From contig NZ_FNYJ01000001.1 of NCBI RefSeq assembly GCF_900108875.1, forward strand, positions 1,643,533-1,707,532: a stretch of 64,000 bases of DNA, read 5' to 3'. Both the position numbers and the translations under genes were made by a program. Below, one piece after another: positions 51,661 to 61,087 of this stretch. The notes under the pieces are model-generated. The model saw only the letters and a list, made by a program, of their open reading frames with translations. It did no database searches and had not been told where the DNA came from. Each line of letters begins with the position of its first letter. The stretch's first letter is position 1. Source of the stretch: Pseudomonas sp. NFR16 (GTDB lineage Bacteria; Pseudomonadota; Gammaproteobacteria; Pseudomonadales; Pseudomonadaceae).

Positions 51661-52350
51661 ATGCCAACGATTCACCGCTCCATGGCGCCCGCACTCAGTT
51701 TCAATGGCGGGTTCGTCGACACCATCGGCTTTCTCGCCTTGCAGGGTCTGTTCACTGCCCACGTGACCGGCAACTTTGTCACCCTCGGCGTCAGTATCGT
51801 CCACGGCACTTCCGGCGCACTGGCCAAACTGCTGGCGCTGCCGGTCTTCGCGCTGGTGGTGGGGCTTTCGCACATCGCGGCGGTCTCGATCAACCGACGC
51901 GGCCTCACGCCGTTGCGACCGCTGCTGATCCTTCACACGTTGCTGCTGGCCCTGTTCGGCGTTTTTGCCGTCTGGCTCGGGCCGTTCAGTGATGGCGACA
52001 GCGCTGCGGCTTTGCTCACAGGAATGACCGGCGTCGCAGCAATGGCGATCCAGAATGCGATATCACGCCAGCACCTCAAAGGCGCGCCGCCGACCACGCT
52101 GATGACCGGCAACGTCACCCAAGGCGCCATCGATGTGTTCGCGCTGATCGGCCTGCGCGACCCAGAGCAGCGCGCCGCAATCAGGCAGCGTCTCAAGCCG
52201 GTGAGCCTCAATCTGCTTGGCTTCACGGTCGGCTGCATCGGCGCCGCGCTGCTTTATCTGGGCGTGGGCTTGTGGTGCCTGGCGCTGCCGGTGGCCGTCG
52301 CGGTCTGGACCTGCGTGCGCACATTCGGCAGCCAGGACAGCGTGGCCTGA
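51661..52350 (+). CDS. YoaK/DUF1275 family membrane protein
   Basis: A 229-residue integral membrane protein of the YoaK (DUF1275) family. The N-terminal FNGGFVDTIGFLALQGLFTA followed by HVTGNFVTLG is the family signature, and further helices run to the C-terminus. Function unknown; a transport-related role is usually assumed. An AAGGAA site precedes the ATG. It lies downstream of the MFS gene and converges with the LysR gene. Confidence 0.88.
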   Translation: MPTIHRSMAPALSFNGGFVDTIGFLALQGLFTAHVTGNFVTLGVSIVHGTSGALAKLLALPVFALVVGLSHIAAVSINRRGLTPLRPLLILHTLLLALFGVFAVWLGPFSDGDSAAALLTGMTGVAAMAIQNAISRQHLKGAPPTTLMTGNVTQGAIDVFALIGLRDPEQRAAIRQRLKPVSLNLLGFTVGCIGAALLYLGVGLWCLALPVAVAVWTCVRTFGSQDSVA

Positions 52351-52369
52351 CCGATCACAAGCGCCTGGG

Positions 52370-53224
52370 TCACAACTGAAAAAACTGCCTGACGGCCTGT
52401 GACAGCAGGTCGACGGCCTCGTCGCCCCGGGAAGCGGTCGAGCGGATGAACACCACATCGTGCTCGGCAATGACAGGCAGCCCGTGCAGGATACGCATGC
52501 GCGGCGTGACACGGGCGCGGTCGACCAAACTGATCGCCAGACCCGCCTCGACGCAGGCTTTTACCGCCTGATTGGAGGGACTTTCGAGCACGATGCGCGA
52601 GCGCCGTCCGCCGAGCTTGAGGGTCTGGATCATGGCCTGGCGATAAGGGCATTGCACCGCGTGCACAGCCAGCGGGATCGGGTCAGGCAGGTTATCGGCG
52701 TGCAGCGCCGACCCCACCCACACTGGCTGGGTCGTGACAAGCCGATGATCGTGCTCGGCCAATTGCTCCCTGGACTGAGCGATCACTGCTGCCTGAAGCC
52801 GGCCGCGCTGCACGAGGTCGCGCAGCGCGTAACTGGGCGCGGTTTTCAGCTCCAGCACAATGTTCGGCCAAGCGGCGACGAACGTCGGCAATATGTCGTG
52901 GATCACGTGCGTGGCGTATTCGTCCGGCACGCCCAGGCTGATCCGGCCGGCCAGGCGTGTGCCGTGCAGGTCGGCCAGCACGCGGTCGTGAGTACTGAGC
53001 AACTCAGTCGTGCTCACCAGCAAGCGCTTGCCCAGCGTGGTCAGCGACACCGATTGATTGTCGCGATTGAGCAGACGCCCGCCGGCAATCGACTCCAGGC
53101 GTTGGATGTGCACGCTCACCGCTGCCGGACTCTTATGCAGTTGTTCAGCCGCCGCGCTGAATTTGCCGATGCGGGCCACCGCATGAAAGGTGCGCACCAG
53201 ATCGATGTCGAGAATCGCCGTCAT
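52370..53224 (-). CDS. LysR-family transcriptional regulator
   Basis: A 284-residue LysR regulator with an N-terminal helix-turn-helix (GKFSAAAEQLHKSPAAVSVHIQRLE, about 17-41). It is divergent from the EamA transporter gene with only 74 bases between starts, a classic arrangement for control of that exporter. The effector is unknown. Confidence 0.93.
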   Translation of the reverse strand: MTAILDIDLVRTFHAVARIGKFSAAAEQLHKSPAAVSVHIQRLESIAGGRLLNRDNQSVSLTTLGKRLLVSTTELLSTHDRVLADLHGTRLAGRISLGVPDEYATHVIHDILPTFVAAWPNIVLELKTAPSYALRDLVQRGRLQAAVIAQSREQLAEHDHRLVTTQPVWVGSALHADNLPDPIPLAVHAVQCPYRQAMIQTLKLGGRRSRIVLESPSNQAVKACVEAGLAISLVDRARVTPRMRILHGLPVIAEHDVVFIRSTASRGDEAVDLLSQAVRQFFQL

Positions 53225-53298
53225 GATTTAATAAGCCTGAACAACTGATACCGTTTATTTTGATTTATTGAATCACGCAAGTTCCGTAGGTTAGCCCT

Positions 53299-54237
53299 AT
53301 GAACTCGCAAACGCCATCGACCTGCACGCCCCTGAGCCGTCCCCACCGGAGACAGGCGATCCCGTTGCCGGTGCTCGAACTCGCCCTGATCCTGACCTGG
53401 AGCTCCGGATTCATCGGCGCACGGTTCTCGATCGACTACGCTCCGGCATCGCTGGTGGTGTTCTGGCGCTGCGTGGTGGTCACGGTTGTGCTCTTGCCCT
53501 TCGTCATCAAACCGCTGCGGCAGACGCCGTTGGCAGTTTTGCTGAAAAATGCCGGCATCGGCCTCTTGGCGATGGCCGGTTACCTGATGGGCGTCACACA
53601 AGGCATTGCGTTGGGCGTGCCGGCCGGCCTTGCCGCGCTGTTTGCCGACCTGCTGCCGATGGGCATGGCGCTGCTCGCTGCCGTGGTCTTGCGGCAACGT
53701 CTGACGTGGCGCGTGTGGGCCGGGCTGGTGACCGGACTGGTGGGCGTGATGCTCGTCACCCACGACGCGCTGGCCTGGGGCAACGCGCCGTCATGGGCCT
53801 ACGCCCTGCCGCTGCTGGGCATGCTGTCGCTGGCCGTCGCCACGCTGTGGCAAAAGCACGCGCCGACGCCAAAGGCGCTGGGCCTGCTGCCGAATCTCTG
53901 GTTGCAAAGTTGCGTGTCCAGTTTTGCGTTCGCCGCCCTTCAGGGCGTTCAAGACAGTCTCGCGCCGATCGCCAGTGCGGGCTTTGCGATCAGCGTGTTG
54001 TGGACGGTGGCCCTGTCGACGCTCGGCGGATATGGCCTGTACTGGATGTGCCTGCGTCGCGCGAGCGCAACGCGCGTCGCCAGCGTGCTGTATCTGAGCC
54101 CGCCCGTCACGCTGCTCTGGGCATGGGTCATGTTCGATGAACCACTGTCCTGGCTGATGGCGTTGGGCATGGCGGTCTCTGGCGTCGGCATCGGGCTGGT
54201 GATTCAGGCCGAATCGCAACAGCGCAAAAGCAGCTGA
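53299..54237 (+). CDS. EamA/DMT-superfamily transporter
   Basis: A 312-residue inner-membrane protein with about ten hydrophobic helices arranged as two EamA repeats (WSSGFIGARFSIDYAPASLV in the first; ASATRVASVLYLSPPVTLLW in the second). DMT proteins of this type usually export amino acids or other metabolites. The divergent LysR gene is the likely regulator. Single gene. Confidence 0.9.
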   Translation: MNSQTPSTCTPLSRPHRRQAIPLPVLELALILTWSSGFIGARFSIDYAPASLVVFWRCVVVTVVLLPFVIKPLRQTPLAVLLKNAGIGLLAMAGYLMGVTQGIALGVPAGLAALFADLLPMGMALLAAVVLRQRLTWRVWAGLVTGLVGVMLVTHDALAWGNAPSWAYALPLLGMLSLAVATLWQKHAPTPKALGLLPNLWLQSCVSSFAFAALQGVQDSLAPIASAGFAISVLWTVALSTLGGYGLYWMCLRRASATRVASVLYLSPPVTLLWAWVMFDEPLSWLMALGMAVSGVGIGLVIQAESQQRKSS

Positions 54238-54448
54238 CTGCTGCCCACGAAACGTCCTAGGGTCCCGAATACTTGCCTGATCCTCCGGATTGGCAGGTTG
54301 ACCGCTGCCCTTGCATTTCACTTTGGGCATACTTCACTGATCGCCGGATGGGCGAGCGCCACCTCGACGCTCAACACACGACGTGGCCGACGCGCTGACC
54401 AAAACATCGCATCGGTATTTCCGTTTACTTCACAGGAGCAAATCTCTG

Positions 54449-55321
54449 ATGAAAATCGGCTTCTTGGGACTTGGCAACATGGGTCAGGCCATTGCCGGCA
54501 ATCTGTTGAAAGGCGGTCATGAACTGCGGGTCTGGAACCGCTCGCCGAATGCTGCCCAGCCCTTGGTCGAACAAGGCGCAATTGCCGTGTCCGAACCCGG
54601 TCAGGCATTCGCCGCCGATGTGGTGTTCAGCATGCTCGCCGACGACAAGGCGCTGCGCTCGGTGCTGCTGGATTCCGGGTTGCTCGAACGACTCAATGGC
54701 CCGTTGATTCACGTCAACCTGGCGACCGTTGCGGTGGCGTTCGCCGACGAACTGGATGCGCTGCATCGGGCGCGAGGCATTGATTACATCGCCGCCCCGG
54801 TACTGGGCCGTCCCAATGTGGCGGCCGCCGGGCAACTGAACATTCTCGCCGCGGGACCGACAGCCGCCATCGACCGGGTTCAACCGTTGCTGGACCTGGT
54901 CGGGCGCAAGACCTTTCGTCTCGGCGAAAAGGCCTCCAGCGCCAATGTGATGAAACTGGCGGCCAATTACATGCTGATCTCGGCTGTCGACGCCCTGAGC
55001 GAGGCCGCGGTGATGGTAAAGGGTCATGGCCTGGCGTCCGCCGACCTGATCGATCTGTTGTCGTCGACCATCTTGCCTGGCCCCATTTATTCAGGCTACG
55101 GCGCGCTGATCGGCAAGCGTTCTTACGAGCCTGCTGCGTTCAAGGCGGTGCTGGGGCTCAAGGACATCGATCTGGTGCTGGCCGCTGCCAGCGATGCGTC
55201 GGTGTCGATGCCAAATGCCGAGAGGGTGCGCGCCAACCTGCAGGACGCCGTGGACCACGGACAAGGTGAAATGGACCTCGCTGTGCTGGCGGAAGTTGCC
55301 GAGCGCCGGAACCCGGGCTGA
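54449..55321 (+). CDS. 6PGDH/3-hydroxyisobutyrate dehydrogenase-like oxidoreductase
   Basis: A 290-residue beta-hydroxyacid dehydrogenase-type enzyme. The N-terminal KIGFLGLGNMGQAIAGNLLK binds NAD(P), with WNRSP after strand 2. The C-terminal helical domain has KLAANYMLISAVDALSEAAV, in which the usual catalytic Lys position is part of NVMKLAANY. Its exact branch (hydroxyacid dehydrogenase, imine reductase or glyoxylate reductase-like) cannot be fixed. AGGAG precedes the ATG. A hairpin follows, shared with the convergent GntR gene. Confidence 0.85.
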   Translation: MKIGFLGLGNMGQAIAGNLLKGGHELRVWNRSPNAAQPLVEQGAIAVSEPGQAFAADVVFSMLADDKALRSVLLDSGLLERLNGPLIHVNLATVAVAFADELDALHRARGIDYIAAPVLGRPNVAAAGQLNILAAGPTAAIDRVQPLLDLVGRKTFRLGEKASSANVMKLAANYMLISAVDALSEAAVMVKGHGLASADLIDLLSSTILPGPIYSGYGALIGKRSYEPAAFKAVLGLKDIDLVLAAASDASVSMPNAERVRANLQDAVDHGQGEMDLAVLAEVAERRNPG

Positions 55322-55336
55322 CCTGCGCAGTGTGTC

Positions 55337-55359
55337 GCCCGACGTCTTACACGTCGGGC
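55337..55359. terminator. Bidirectional hairpin between convergent genes
   Basis: GCCCGACGT, a 5-base loop, then ACGTCGGGC forms a perfect 9-bp stem that overlaps the stop codon of the GntR gene and follows the oxidoreductase stop. There are no long T runs, so it is a weak or bidirectional terminator. Confidence 0.5.
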
Positions 55360-56075
55360 GCCACGGTCCTGATCGCGCTGCGTTGGCGGGCGACGTGAAG
55401 CATGTGCAGGGTGATTTTGCGCACCTCTTTCTTGCTCATCTCGATGTGGCTTTTCAGCAACTGCTGCGCCTGTTCCGTACGCCGCTGGAGAATGGCGTGG
55501 AGGATCTGCGCGTGCTCGGCGTAGGTCGCCTCGATGCGGGGCTTCTGCGTGAAATCCAGACGCCGGATGATGCGGATTTTTTCGGTGATTTCGGCGTGCA
55601 GCCGGGCCATCTCGACGTTGCCCGCAGCCTCCACCAGCGCACAATGGAAACGCTCGTCCAGCGCCGACACCTGCTGGGTGTCCTGTACCTGCGCGGCGGG
55701 CGGCACCAGCCAGGTTTTCCGGAGTGCGTCGAAGGTCTGGTTCCCCTTGATGTCCATCTGCGCCAGACGCGCCAGTGCCGCACTTTCCAGCACGATGCGC
55801 ACGTCATACAGCTCTTCGAAATAGTTGAAATCGAACGCCCTCACCTGCCAGCCGCTGCGGAAATACACCTCCAGATAGCCGTCGCGTTCCAGGCGGTAGA
55901 GCGCCTGACGCACCGGTGTGCGGCTGGCTTGCACCCGCTCGGCGACTTCGCCTTCGCTGAAGCGGTCGCCCGGCAGCAGACGGAACTCGAAGATGTCTTC
56001 CTTGAGCTGCTGATAAATGCGCTCGGCCATGTTGTCCGGGCGCTCCTTGGGCTTCTGCGAAGGGGCAATCTGCAT
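55347..56075 (-). CDS. GntR-family transcriptional regulator (FCD type)
   Basis: A 242-residue regulator with an N-terminal GntR winged helix (RFSEGEVAERVQASRTPVRQ, then ALYRLERDGYLEV) and a helical FCD effector domain with metal-type residues (DERFHCALVEAAGN and AEHAQILHAIL). It lies downstream of the allophanate hydrolase on the same strand after 123 bases and is the probable regulator of that gene or of a linked nitrogen pathway. Confidence 0.92.
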   Translation of the reverse strand: MQIAPSQKPKERPDNMAERIYQQLKEDIFEFRLLPGDRFSEGEVAERVQASRTPVRQALYRLERDGYLEVYFRSGWQVRAFDFNYFEELYDVRIVLESAALARLAQMDIKGNQTFDALRKTWLVPPAAQVQDTQQVSALDERFHCALVEAAGNVEMARLHAEITEKIRIIRRLDFTQKPRIEATYAEHAQILHAILQRRTEQAQQLLKSHIEMSKKEVRKITLHMLHVARQRSAIRTVAPDV

Positions 56076-56198
56076 GTTTTATCCGGGCGATTGGGTGGGC
56101 AAGGTCGTCGGGCCGGGCAGCCCGGCCGGGAAGCCTGGCGTGCCGGCGTGCCAGGGTGGCTGCCGGCAATACAATGCTACCTCGGGCTGCTCGTCCTA

Positions 56199-58055
56199 TC
56201 AGGCCTTTTTCAGGCTGGCAATGTACGCGCGCCAGCCGCCGAAGGTGGTGATGTCCTGCGCGCCGGCGATCGCCCACGGTTCACAGATGAAGCCTTTGAC
56301 ACTGCGGCCGTCGAGCAGCGTGAGGTTGCCGATGCCCAAAGGCGCCGGAATCTCGGCCACGAACTCGCCGAAGCGCGCCAGCGGCACGTCCCACAGCTCG
56401 ACGATGATCGAGGTGCCGCCCTCGGCTTTTGCCAGGCCGGGTTTCGGCGGCACAGTGCCAGGCAGCGCGTAGAGCCGGTAATCGGAATCGGTCAGGGTCT
56501 GCTCGACGAACACGGCATCGCGGCTGGTCAGCTGGACATTCAACGGCATGCCCGTCAGGTGTGCCCCGACCACCGCTACGCGCACGCTGCCACGCGGCTG
56601 CGCTGGCTGCGCCGGCGCAGGCAATGCCCGACCGGTTGACCCCATCGGCAAGCCCAGGCTGGCCTGCCAGCGCCTGCCGAAACTGGCCAGCGCCGTGTCA
56701 TGCCAGGCCGGGGCGATCAGCGTGATGCCCGCAGGCAACCCGTCGCCGCGAAACCCGGCGGGCAACGCAAGCGCCGACAGATCGGCCAGGTTGGTGAAGT
56801 TGGTGTAGTAACCGAAATGCGAGTTGTACAGCACCGGCTCGGTGGCCATTTCCGCCAGCGTGTGAATGGTCGCCGAGGTCGGCACGACCAGCGCGTCGAA
56901 GCCTGCCAGCGCGTCGTTGATCTGTCGGCTTAAACTGGCGCGCAGGTACTCGGCGTTGTAGGCATCGCAGGCGCTGTAGCCAAAGCCGCTTTCGACGATG
57001 CCGCGCACCACCGGATTGATCGCCTCGGGTTGCGATTTCAACATCGCAGTCAGTGCAACCGTGCGCTCGGCCACCCATGGCCCGTAATACAGCTGCTCGG
57101 CCAACGCCTTGAACGGCGCGAAGTCGATGGGCGTGATCTGCGCACCCATGGCGCTCAATTTGAGCAGCGCTTGCTCGTACGCGGCCTGACTCTGCTCATC
57201 GCCAAAAAACTCCAGCGCGTCCGGGATCGCAAACTTTACCGTCTGACCGAAGCCGAGCGGCGCCGTGTGCGGGTTGCGTCGCGAATAGGCGTCGTGGGCA
57301 TCGAAACCTTCAGCGACCTCGGCGACGCATTGGGCATCGTCCACGGTCAGGGCGAACACCGAAATACAGTCCACCGTGCGGCAGGCAGGCACCAGACCGG
57401 TGTTGGACAGGCGCCCTTTGGTCGGCTTGAGCCCGACGATGTTATTGAAACCGGCAGGCACGCGGCCCGATCCTGCGGTGTCGGTGCCCAGCGAAAAGGC
57501 GACCAGTCCGCGCGCCACCACGGAGGCCGAGCCGGAGCTCGATCCGCCGCTGACGTAGTCCGGATCGAAGCTGTTCGGTACCGCGCCGTAGGGCGAGCGT
57601 GTGCCCACCAGACCGGTGGCGAACTGATCCAGGTTGGTCTTGCCCATCAGAATCGCGCCTGCCGCGCGCAGGCGCCGGACCACCGTGGCGTCGTCATCGG
57701 CCGGATACGCAAATTCCGGGCAGGCCGCCGTAGTCATCCAGCCGCCAGCATCGATGTTGTCCTTGATCGCGAACGGCACGCCGTAGAGCGGCAGCTTGTC
57801 GATGTCGCCGTTGACCGCTTCGAGCCGCTCGCTCAATACCCGCAGTTGGGCTTCGATCTGCTCGGCGGTCGCAATCGCAATCCAGGCCGGATCGTTTTCG
57901 ACGAGCTGATCGCGCAGGGTCAGCAGGCTTTGCGGCGACGTTACACCCTGACGATACGCAGCCAGCCATTCGGTGATGGTCCAGCCACAGGGGCCGGTTG
58001 CGGATTGGAGGCTTGCGGGTGGGAAACTGACAGTCTCTTGCATAGTGAATTCCAT
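56199..58055 (-). CDS. atzF: Allophanate hydrolase
   Basis: A 618-residue two-domain enzyme that hydrolyses allophanate to ammonia and carbon dioxide. The amidase-signature domain shows Lys98 (YGVPFAIKDN), the cis-Ser in VSGGSSSGSA (about 173) and the nucleophile Ser196 (TDTAGSGRVPAG). The C-terminal domain (from about 460; VAVVGAHLTGMPLNVQLTSR) is the usual second domain. A downstream ATG at 58043 is an alternative start. Urea carboxylase, the normal partner, is not next to it, which is unusual. Confidence 0.93.
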   Translation of the reverse strand: MEFTMQETVSFPPASLQSATGPCGWTITEWLAAYRQGVTSPQSLLTLRDQLVENDPAWIAIATAEQIEAQLRVLSERLEAVNGDIDKLPLYGVPFAIKDNIDAGGWMTTAACPEFAYPADDDATVVRRLRAAGAILMGKTNLDQFATGLVGTRSPYGAVPNSFDPDYVSGGSSSGSASVVARGLVAFSLGTDTAGSGRVPAGFNNIVGLKPTKGRLSNTGLVPACRTVDCISVFALTVDDAQCVAEVAEGFDAHDAYSRRNPHTAPLGFGQTVKFAIPDALEFFGDEQSQAAYEQALLKLSAMGAQITPIDFAPFKALAEQLYYGPWVAERTVALTAMLKSQPEAINPVVRGIVESGFGYSACDAYNAEYLRASLSRQINDALAGFDALVVPTSATIHTLAEMATEPVLYNSHFGYYTNFTNLADLSALALPAGFRGDGLPAGITLIAPAWHDTALASFGRRWQASLGLPMGSTGRALPAPAQPAQPRGSVRVAVVGAHLTGMPLNVQLTSRDAVFVEQTLTDSDYRLYALPGTVPPKPGLAKAEGGTSIIVELWDVPLARFGEFVAEIPAPLGIGNLTLLDGRSVKGFICEPWAIAGAQDITTFGGWRAYIASLKKA

Positions 58056-58214
58056 CTTGTATCCAAGTTTGGATTCAGCGGAAGCAAAACCCGAGCCACG
58101 GCTCTAGAGCAGCGTAATACCGGGACTTGATGGAGGCTCTGGATGAACAGCGTGCGTTCACGCGCACACAAATGAGGCGCGATGAGCCGTCAATGGCTGA
58201 TCAGAGGGCACCGG

Positions 58215-59060
58215 TCATTTCGACAGTGCGTTGACCAGTTGCGGAGTCACATAATGCGGACCGTCGAACAAGTACAACGGATAGCCGGGATAGGCTGCGA
58301 GTTGGGGTTTCAACTCATCCACCGTAGCCGAGCGAAAACCGCCGCCAACTTGCGGGCGAAACGCCTCGACGATGATTTTCACGCGGTTGGGACCTAGCGC
58401 CCGACGCAGCGCGTCGGCATAGGTGCGCGCCACCGGCGCGGTACGGGCATAGACGCCGACGCCGTCCTGGAAGAACACGCCAATGTCGTCCGGCAGCCAG
58501 GTTTTCAACCAGTCGGCGGTGGCCTGCGGGCCGATGTTGGCGCCATCATATACGCTGATCCACAGGGGCCGAGGCAACCGGGCCAGCAGCGCGGGCAGCT
58601 CTCGGGCACGGCTCCAGCTCGGATCGACCTCAGCGGGGAAATACCAGCCCGTGACGTTGAGCGGTGTTTTCACCTTGGCCAGACGCTCGGACAAGGTGGC
58701 CAGTTCTTCGATATTGTCTCGCGAGCGGCTTTCGCTGAAGTGACCCGCCAGCCCGACGATCACATCCTGCGCCCAAGGCTCGCGGCTGATCCGCGCCCAG
58801 TCCGGCAGCACCGGAACCTGGGGCAGACCGGAATCCGGAACGAACGCCTGGCCGTCCACCGCCGTCCACTGCACCAGCAACTCATGGGCACCCAGTGTGT
58901 GCCAGTTGCCGGAAATGCCGACAGTGGCATTGTCGGGCTGCCAGACGATGCCGGCAATGTTCGGCCGCGTGACCCGACCAAGCTCGTACAAGGTGTCGGC
59001 CGCGACACCCAGCACGCCCACCAGCAACGCGGTCAGTGAAGTTTTCACGATGCGTGACAT
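58215..59060 (-). CDS. Putative periplasmic TIM-barrel protein of the polysaccharide operon (YbcH-like position)
   Basis: A 281-residue exported protein with a hydrophobic N-terminus (about 5-21, TSLTALLVGVLGVAADTLY). The body recalls glycosidase-like barrels: WHTLGAHELLVQWTAVDG, VTGWYFPAEVDPSW, PLWISVYDGANIGPQA and DIGVFFQDGVGVYA. The start at 59060 has a strong GGGAGG site. It is the last gene of the nfr-like operon. From memory, E. coli places YbcH at this position after nfrA. It may trim, hold or modify the exported polymer; no catalytic residues are certain. Confidence 0.6.
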   Translation of the reverse strand: MSRIVKTSLTALLVGVLGVAADTLYELGRVTRPNIAGIVWQPDNATVGISGNWHTLGAHELLVQWTAVDGQAFVPDSGLPQVPVLPDWARISREPWAQDVIVGLAGHFSESRSRDNIEELATLSERLAKVKTPLNVTGWYFPAEVDPSWSRARELPALLARLPRPLWISVYDGANIGPQATADWLKTWLPDDIGVFFQDGVGVYARTAPVARTYADALRRALGPNRVKIIVEAFRPQVGGGFRSATVDELKPQLAAYPGYPLYLFDGPHYVTPQLVNALSK

Positions 59061-59095
59061 CCCTGTCCTCCCTGCCATGTCGTTCAACACACTCC

Positions 59096-61087
59096 TCACC
59101 ACGAGTAGGTCAGTCGAGCGAAGACGCCCTCTGCGCTGTCATCGCCGAACACCTTCTCCCGGTACTGCACGGAAAAATCGACGTACGACTGTGGCGCCTT
59201 GTGCGCGGTCTCGCGGAACCAGTACCGCACACCGACCCCGACGCCTGCACCGCCGGCATTGTCCGATGAGGTTTTGGTGCGCCCGAGCGCATCGACCTCA
59301 CTGCGCATCTTCGAGTCGTAATCGACCGCGGCGACTACGTGGGGAAACACCACCAACCTGGGGCTGACACGATCCAGACGAAAGCTGCGCCCCAGTTGCC
59401 ATTCACTGTTGAAGTAGTTGCGTTTGTCATTCAGGTAACGGCCGCCCTCCGCGTACAGCTGTGACGTCCACCAGCTGGGCACGTCCACTCGCAAGTCGGT
59501 GCCGATGCTGGAACCATAGCCCAGGCGCACCAGCCAGTCGCCGTCGACCTTGGAGCCCGCCAACGGAAAGGTGCGCTCGAACGCCGCCATGACGTTGTAT
59601 TCGGAGAACGGCTTGATGCGCACGCCCACTGCACCCTGCAAGGCATCCATGCCCTTGTCGTTGCCGCTTTCCTTGTTCCACAGGGTGTCGGTGACGCGTC
59701 CATAGAGCTCGACAAAACGCGCATCGCGGTAACCGGCCGGACGCCAGAACACCTCGGTGCTGTTCTGCACGCTGTCGTTGCTGCGACTCGGCGTACCGCT
59801 CAGACCATTGCTGGTGCTCGCGCCCCGGTAGGTGGTGGTGTTGGTCACGCCCCATTCGCGGGACAGATCGGACACCGCGCGGCGCGTGTCGAACACCTGC
59901 TGATCGGGCATCTTCAGATCGCCGGCTTTCTGATAATCGAGGACCCGGTCGAAGTAGGCGATGGCTTGCGCGTCTTCGGACGCGCGCATGGCCGTGTAGG
60001 CCGCATCCTGGACTTCCTTGGGCTTGAGCCCGTTCTGCCGGTCCAGGCGCTTGAACACCGCCAGCGCAGCATGATCATCGCCGGACTGACTAAGGAAATA
60101 CGCCATCTGCACTTCATCGCCGGGCTGCAGTTCGCCCGCGTCGCGTGCCTGCTGCATGCGCTCCAGCGCCTGACGCGGCTGTCCCATGGCGGCGTACAGC
60201 GAAGCCTGTTCGCGCAGCGGCAGATTGCCGACGGCCAGGGCCTGGGCGAAATCCTGTTGCGCACCGGGCTTGTCACCCAGGCGCAAACGCATCTGGCCGC
60301 GCTGGGCGAGCAAGGTCGCGTCGTTACCTTTCAACGCCAGCGCCTCAGTCGCGGCCGAACGGGCCTCGGCGTACTGTTGCCGGGCGATCAGCGCGCTGAC
60401 GAGCAGACGTCGATAGGCGATTTCCTGCGGATAGCGCTCGACCACATCGCGGGCATAACTGACGGCGGTGTCGTTGTCACCGCGGGCCAACGCTTCATAG
60501 CCCTTGGCGGCCTTGACCACCGCCATCTGCTCATGGATCGACTGCAGACGACGGCTCAGCGCTGGCTGCGGGCCCAGTGCCTGAACCGCCTCATGGGTCG
60601 CCACTTCCGCTTCCTCCAGACGCTGCTGTCGCTGCAACGCTTCGATCAGCATCATCCGGTAATCGGCATTCTTCGGCGCCTGGCTGATGGCCTTGCGGGC
60701 CAATTGCGCGGAGCGGTCGTAGTCACCGTCCGCGTAAGCGCGCAGCGCCTGATTGCCGTCCAGATAACCGGGTTTGGGCTTCGCCACCGGGTAGCGCTCA
60801 GGATGATCGCGGCGGGCCTTGTCGCGTTCGGCCAAAGCGATCAGTTTGCGCAACTGACCGGCGTCATCCCGCTGGCGCAGGGCCTCGCGGGCCTTGGCGA
60901 TGGCCTGGTCGTAGTCCTTGTGGTGATAGGCGCCGTACGCCTCGTTGGCGATCGCATATGCCGGACCGCTCAGCGGCAATGGCAGGATTTCGGCCTGCCC
61001 TTGCCCGTGACAGAACATCGGCAGCAGGCCCAGGCTCAAGCCCAGATTCAACCCCAGCGTGCGATGCAAAGGTGCGAGGAGCTTCAT
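59096..61087 (-). CDS. nfrA: NfrA-like outer-membrane TPR/beta-barrel protein
   Basis: A 663-residue exported protein. After a signal peptide (about 1-28) come tetratricopeptide-type helical repeats (about 40-420), e.g. GDYDRSAQLARKAISQAPKN and EEAEVATHEAVQALG. A C-terminal beta-rich part (about 430-663) ends in ARLTYSW with a final aromatic, as in outer-membrane barrels. This is the layout of NfrA, the phage N4 receptor, and of BcsC-type exporters, though E. coli NfrA is clearly longer. Its ATG overlaps the stop of the nfrB-like gene (ATGA), so the synthase and pore are translationally coupled. Confidence 0.85.
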   Translation of the reverse strand: MKLLAPLHRTLGLNLGLSLGLLPMFCHGQGQAEILPLPLSGPAYAIANEAYGAYHHKDYDQAIAKAREALRQRDDAGQLRKLIALAERDKARRDHPERYPVAKPKPGYLDGNQALRAYADGDYDRSAQLARKAISQAPKNADYRMMLIEALQRQQRLEEAEVATHEAVQALGPQPALSRRLQSIHEQMAVVKAAKGYEALARGDNDTAVSYARDVVERYPQEIAYRRLLVSALIARQQYAEARSAATEALALKGNDATLLAQRGQMRLRLGDKPGAQQDFAQALAVGNLPLREQASLYAAMGQPRQALERMQQARDAGELQPGDEVQMAYFLSQSGDDHAALAVFKRLDRQNGLKPKEVQDAAYTAMRASEDAQAIAYFDRVLDYQKAGDLKMPDQQVFDTRRAVSDLSREWGVTNTTTYRGASTSNGLSGTPSRSNDSVQNSTEVFWRPAGYRDARFVELYGRVTDTLWNKESGNDKGMDALQGAVGVRIKPFSEYNVMAAFERTFPLAGSKVDGDWLVRLGYGSSIGTDLRVDVPSWWTSQLYAEGGRYLNDKRNYFNSEWQLGRSFRLDRVSPRLVVFPHVVAAVDYDSKMRSEVDALGRTKTSSDNAGGAGVGVGVRYWFRETAHKAPQSYVDFSVQYREKVFGDDSAEGVFARLTYSW

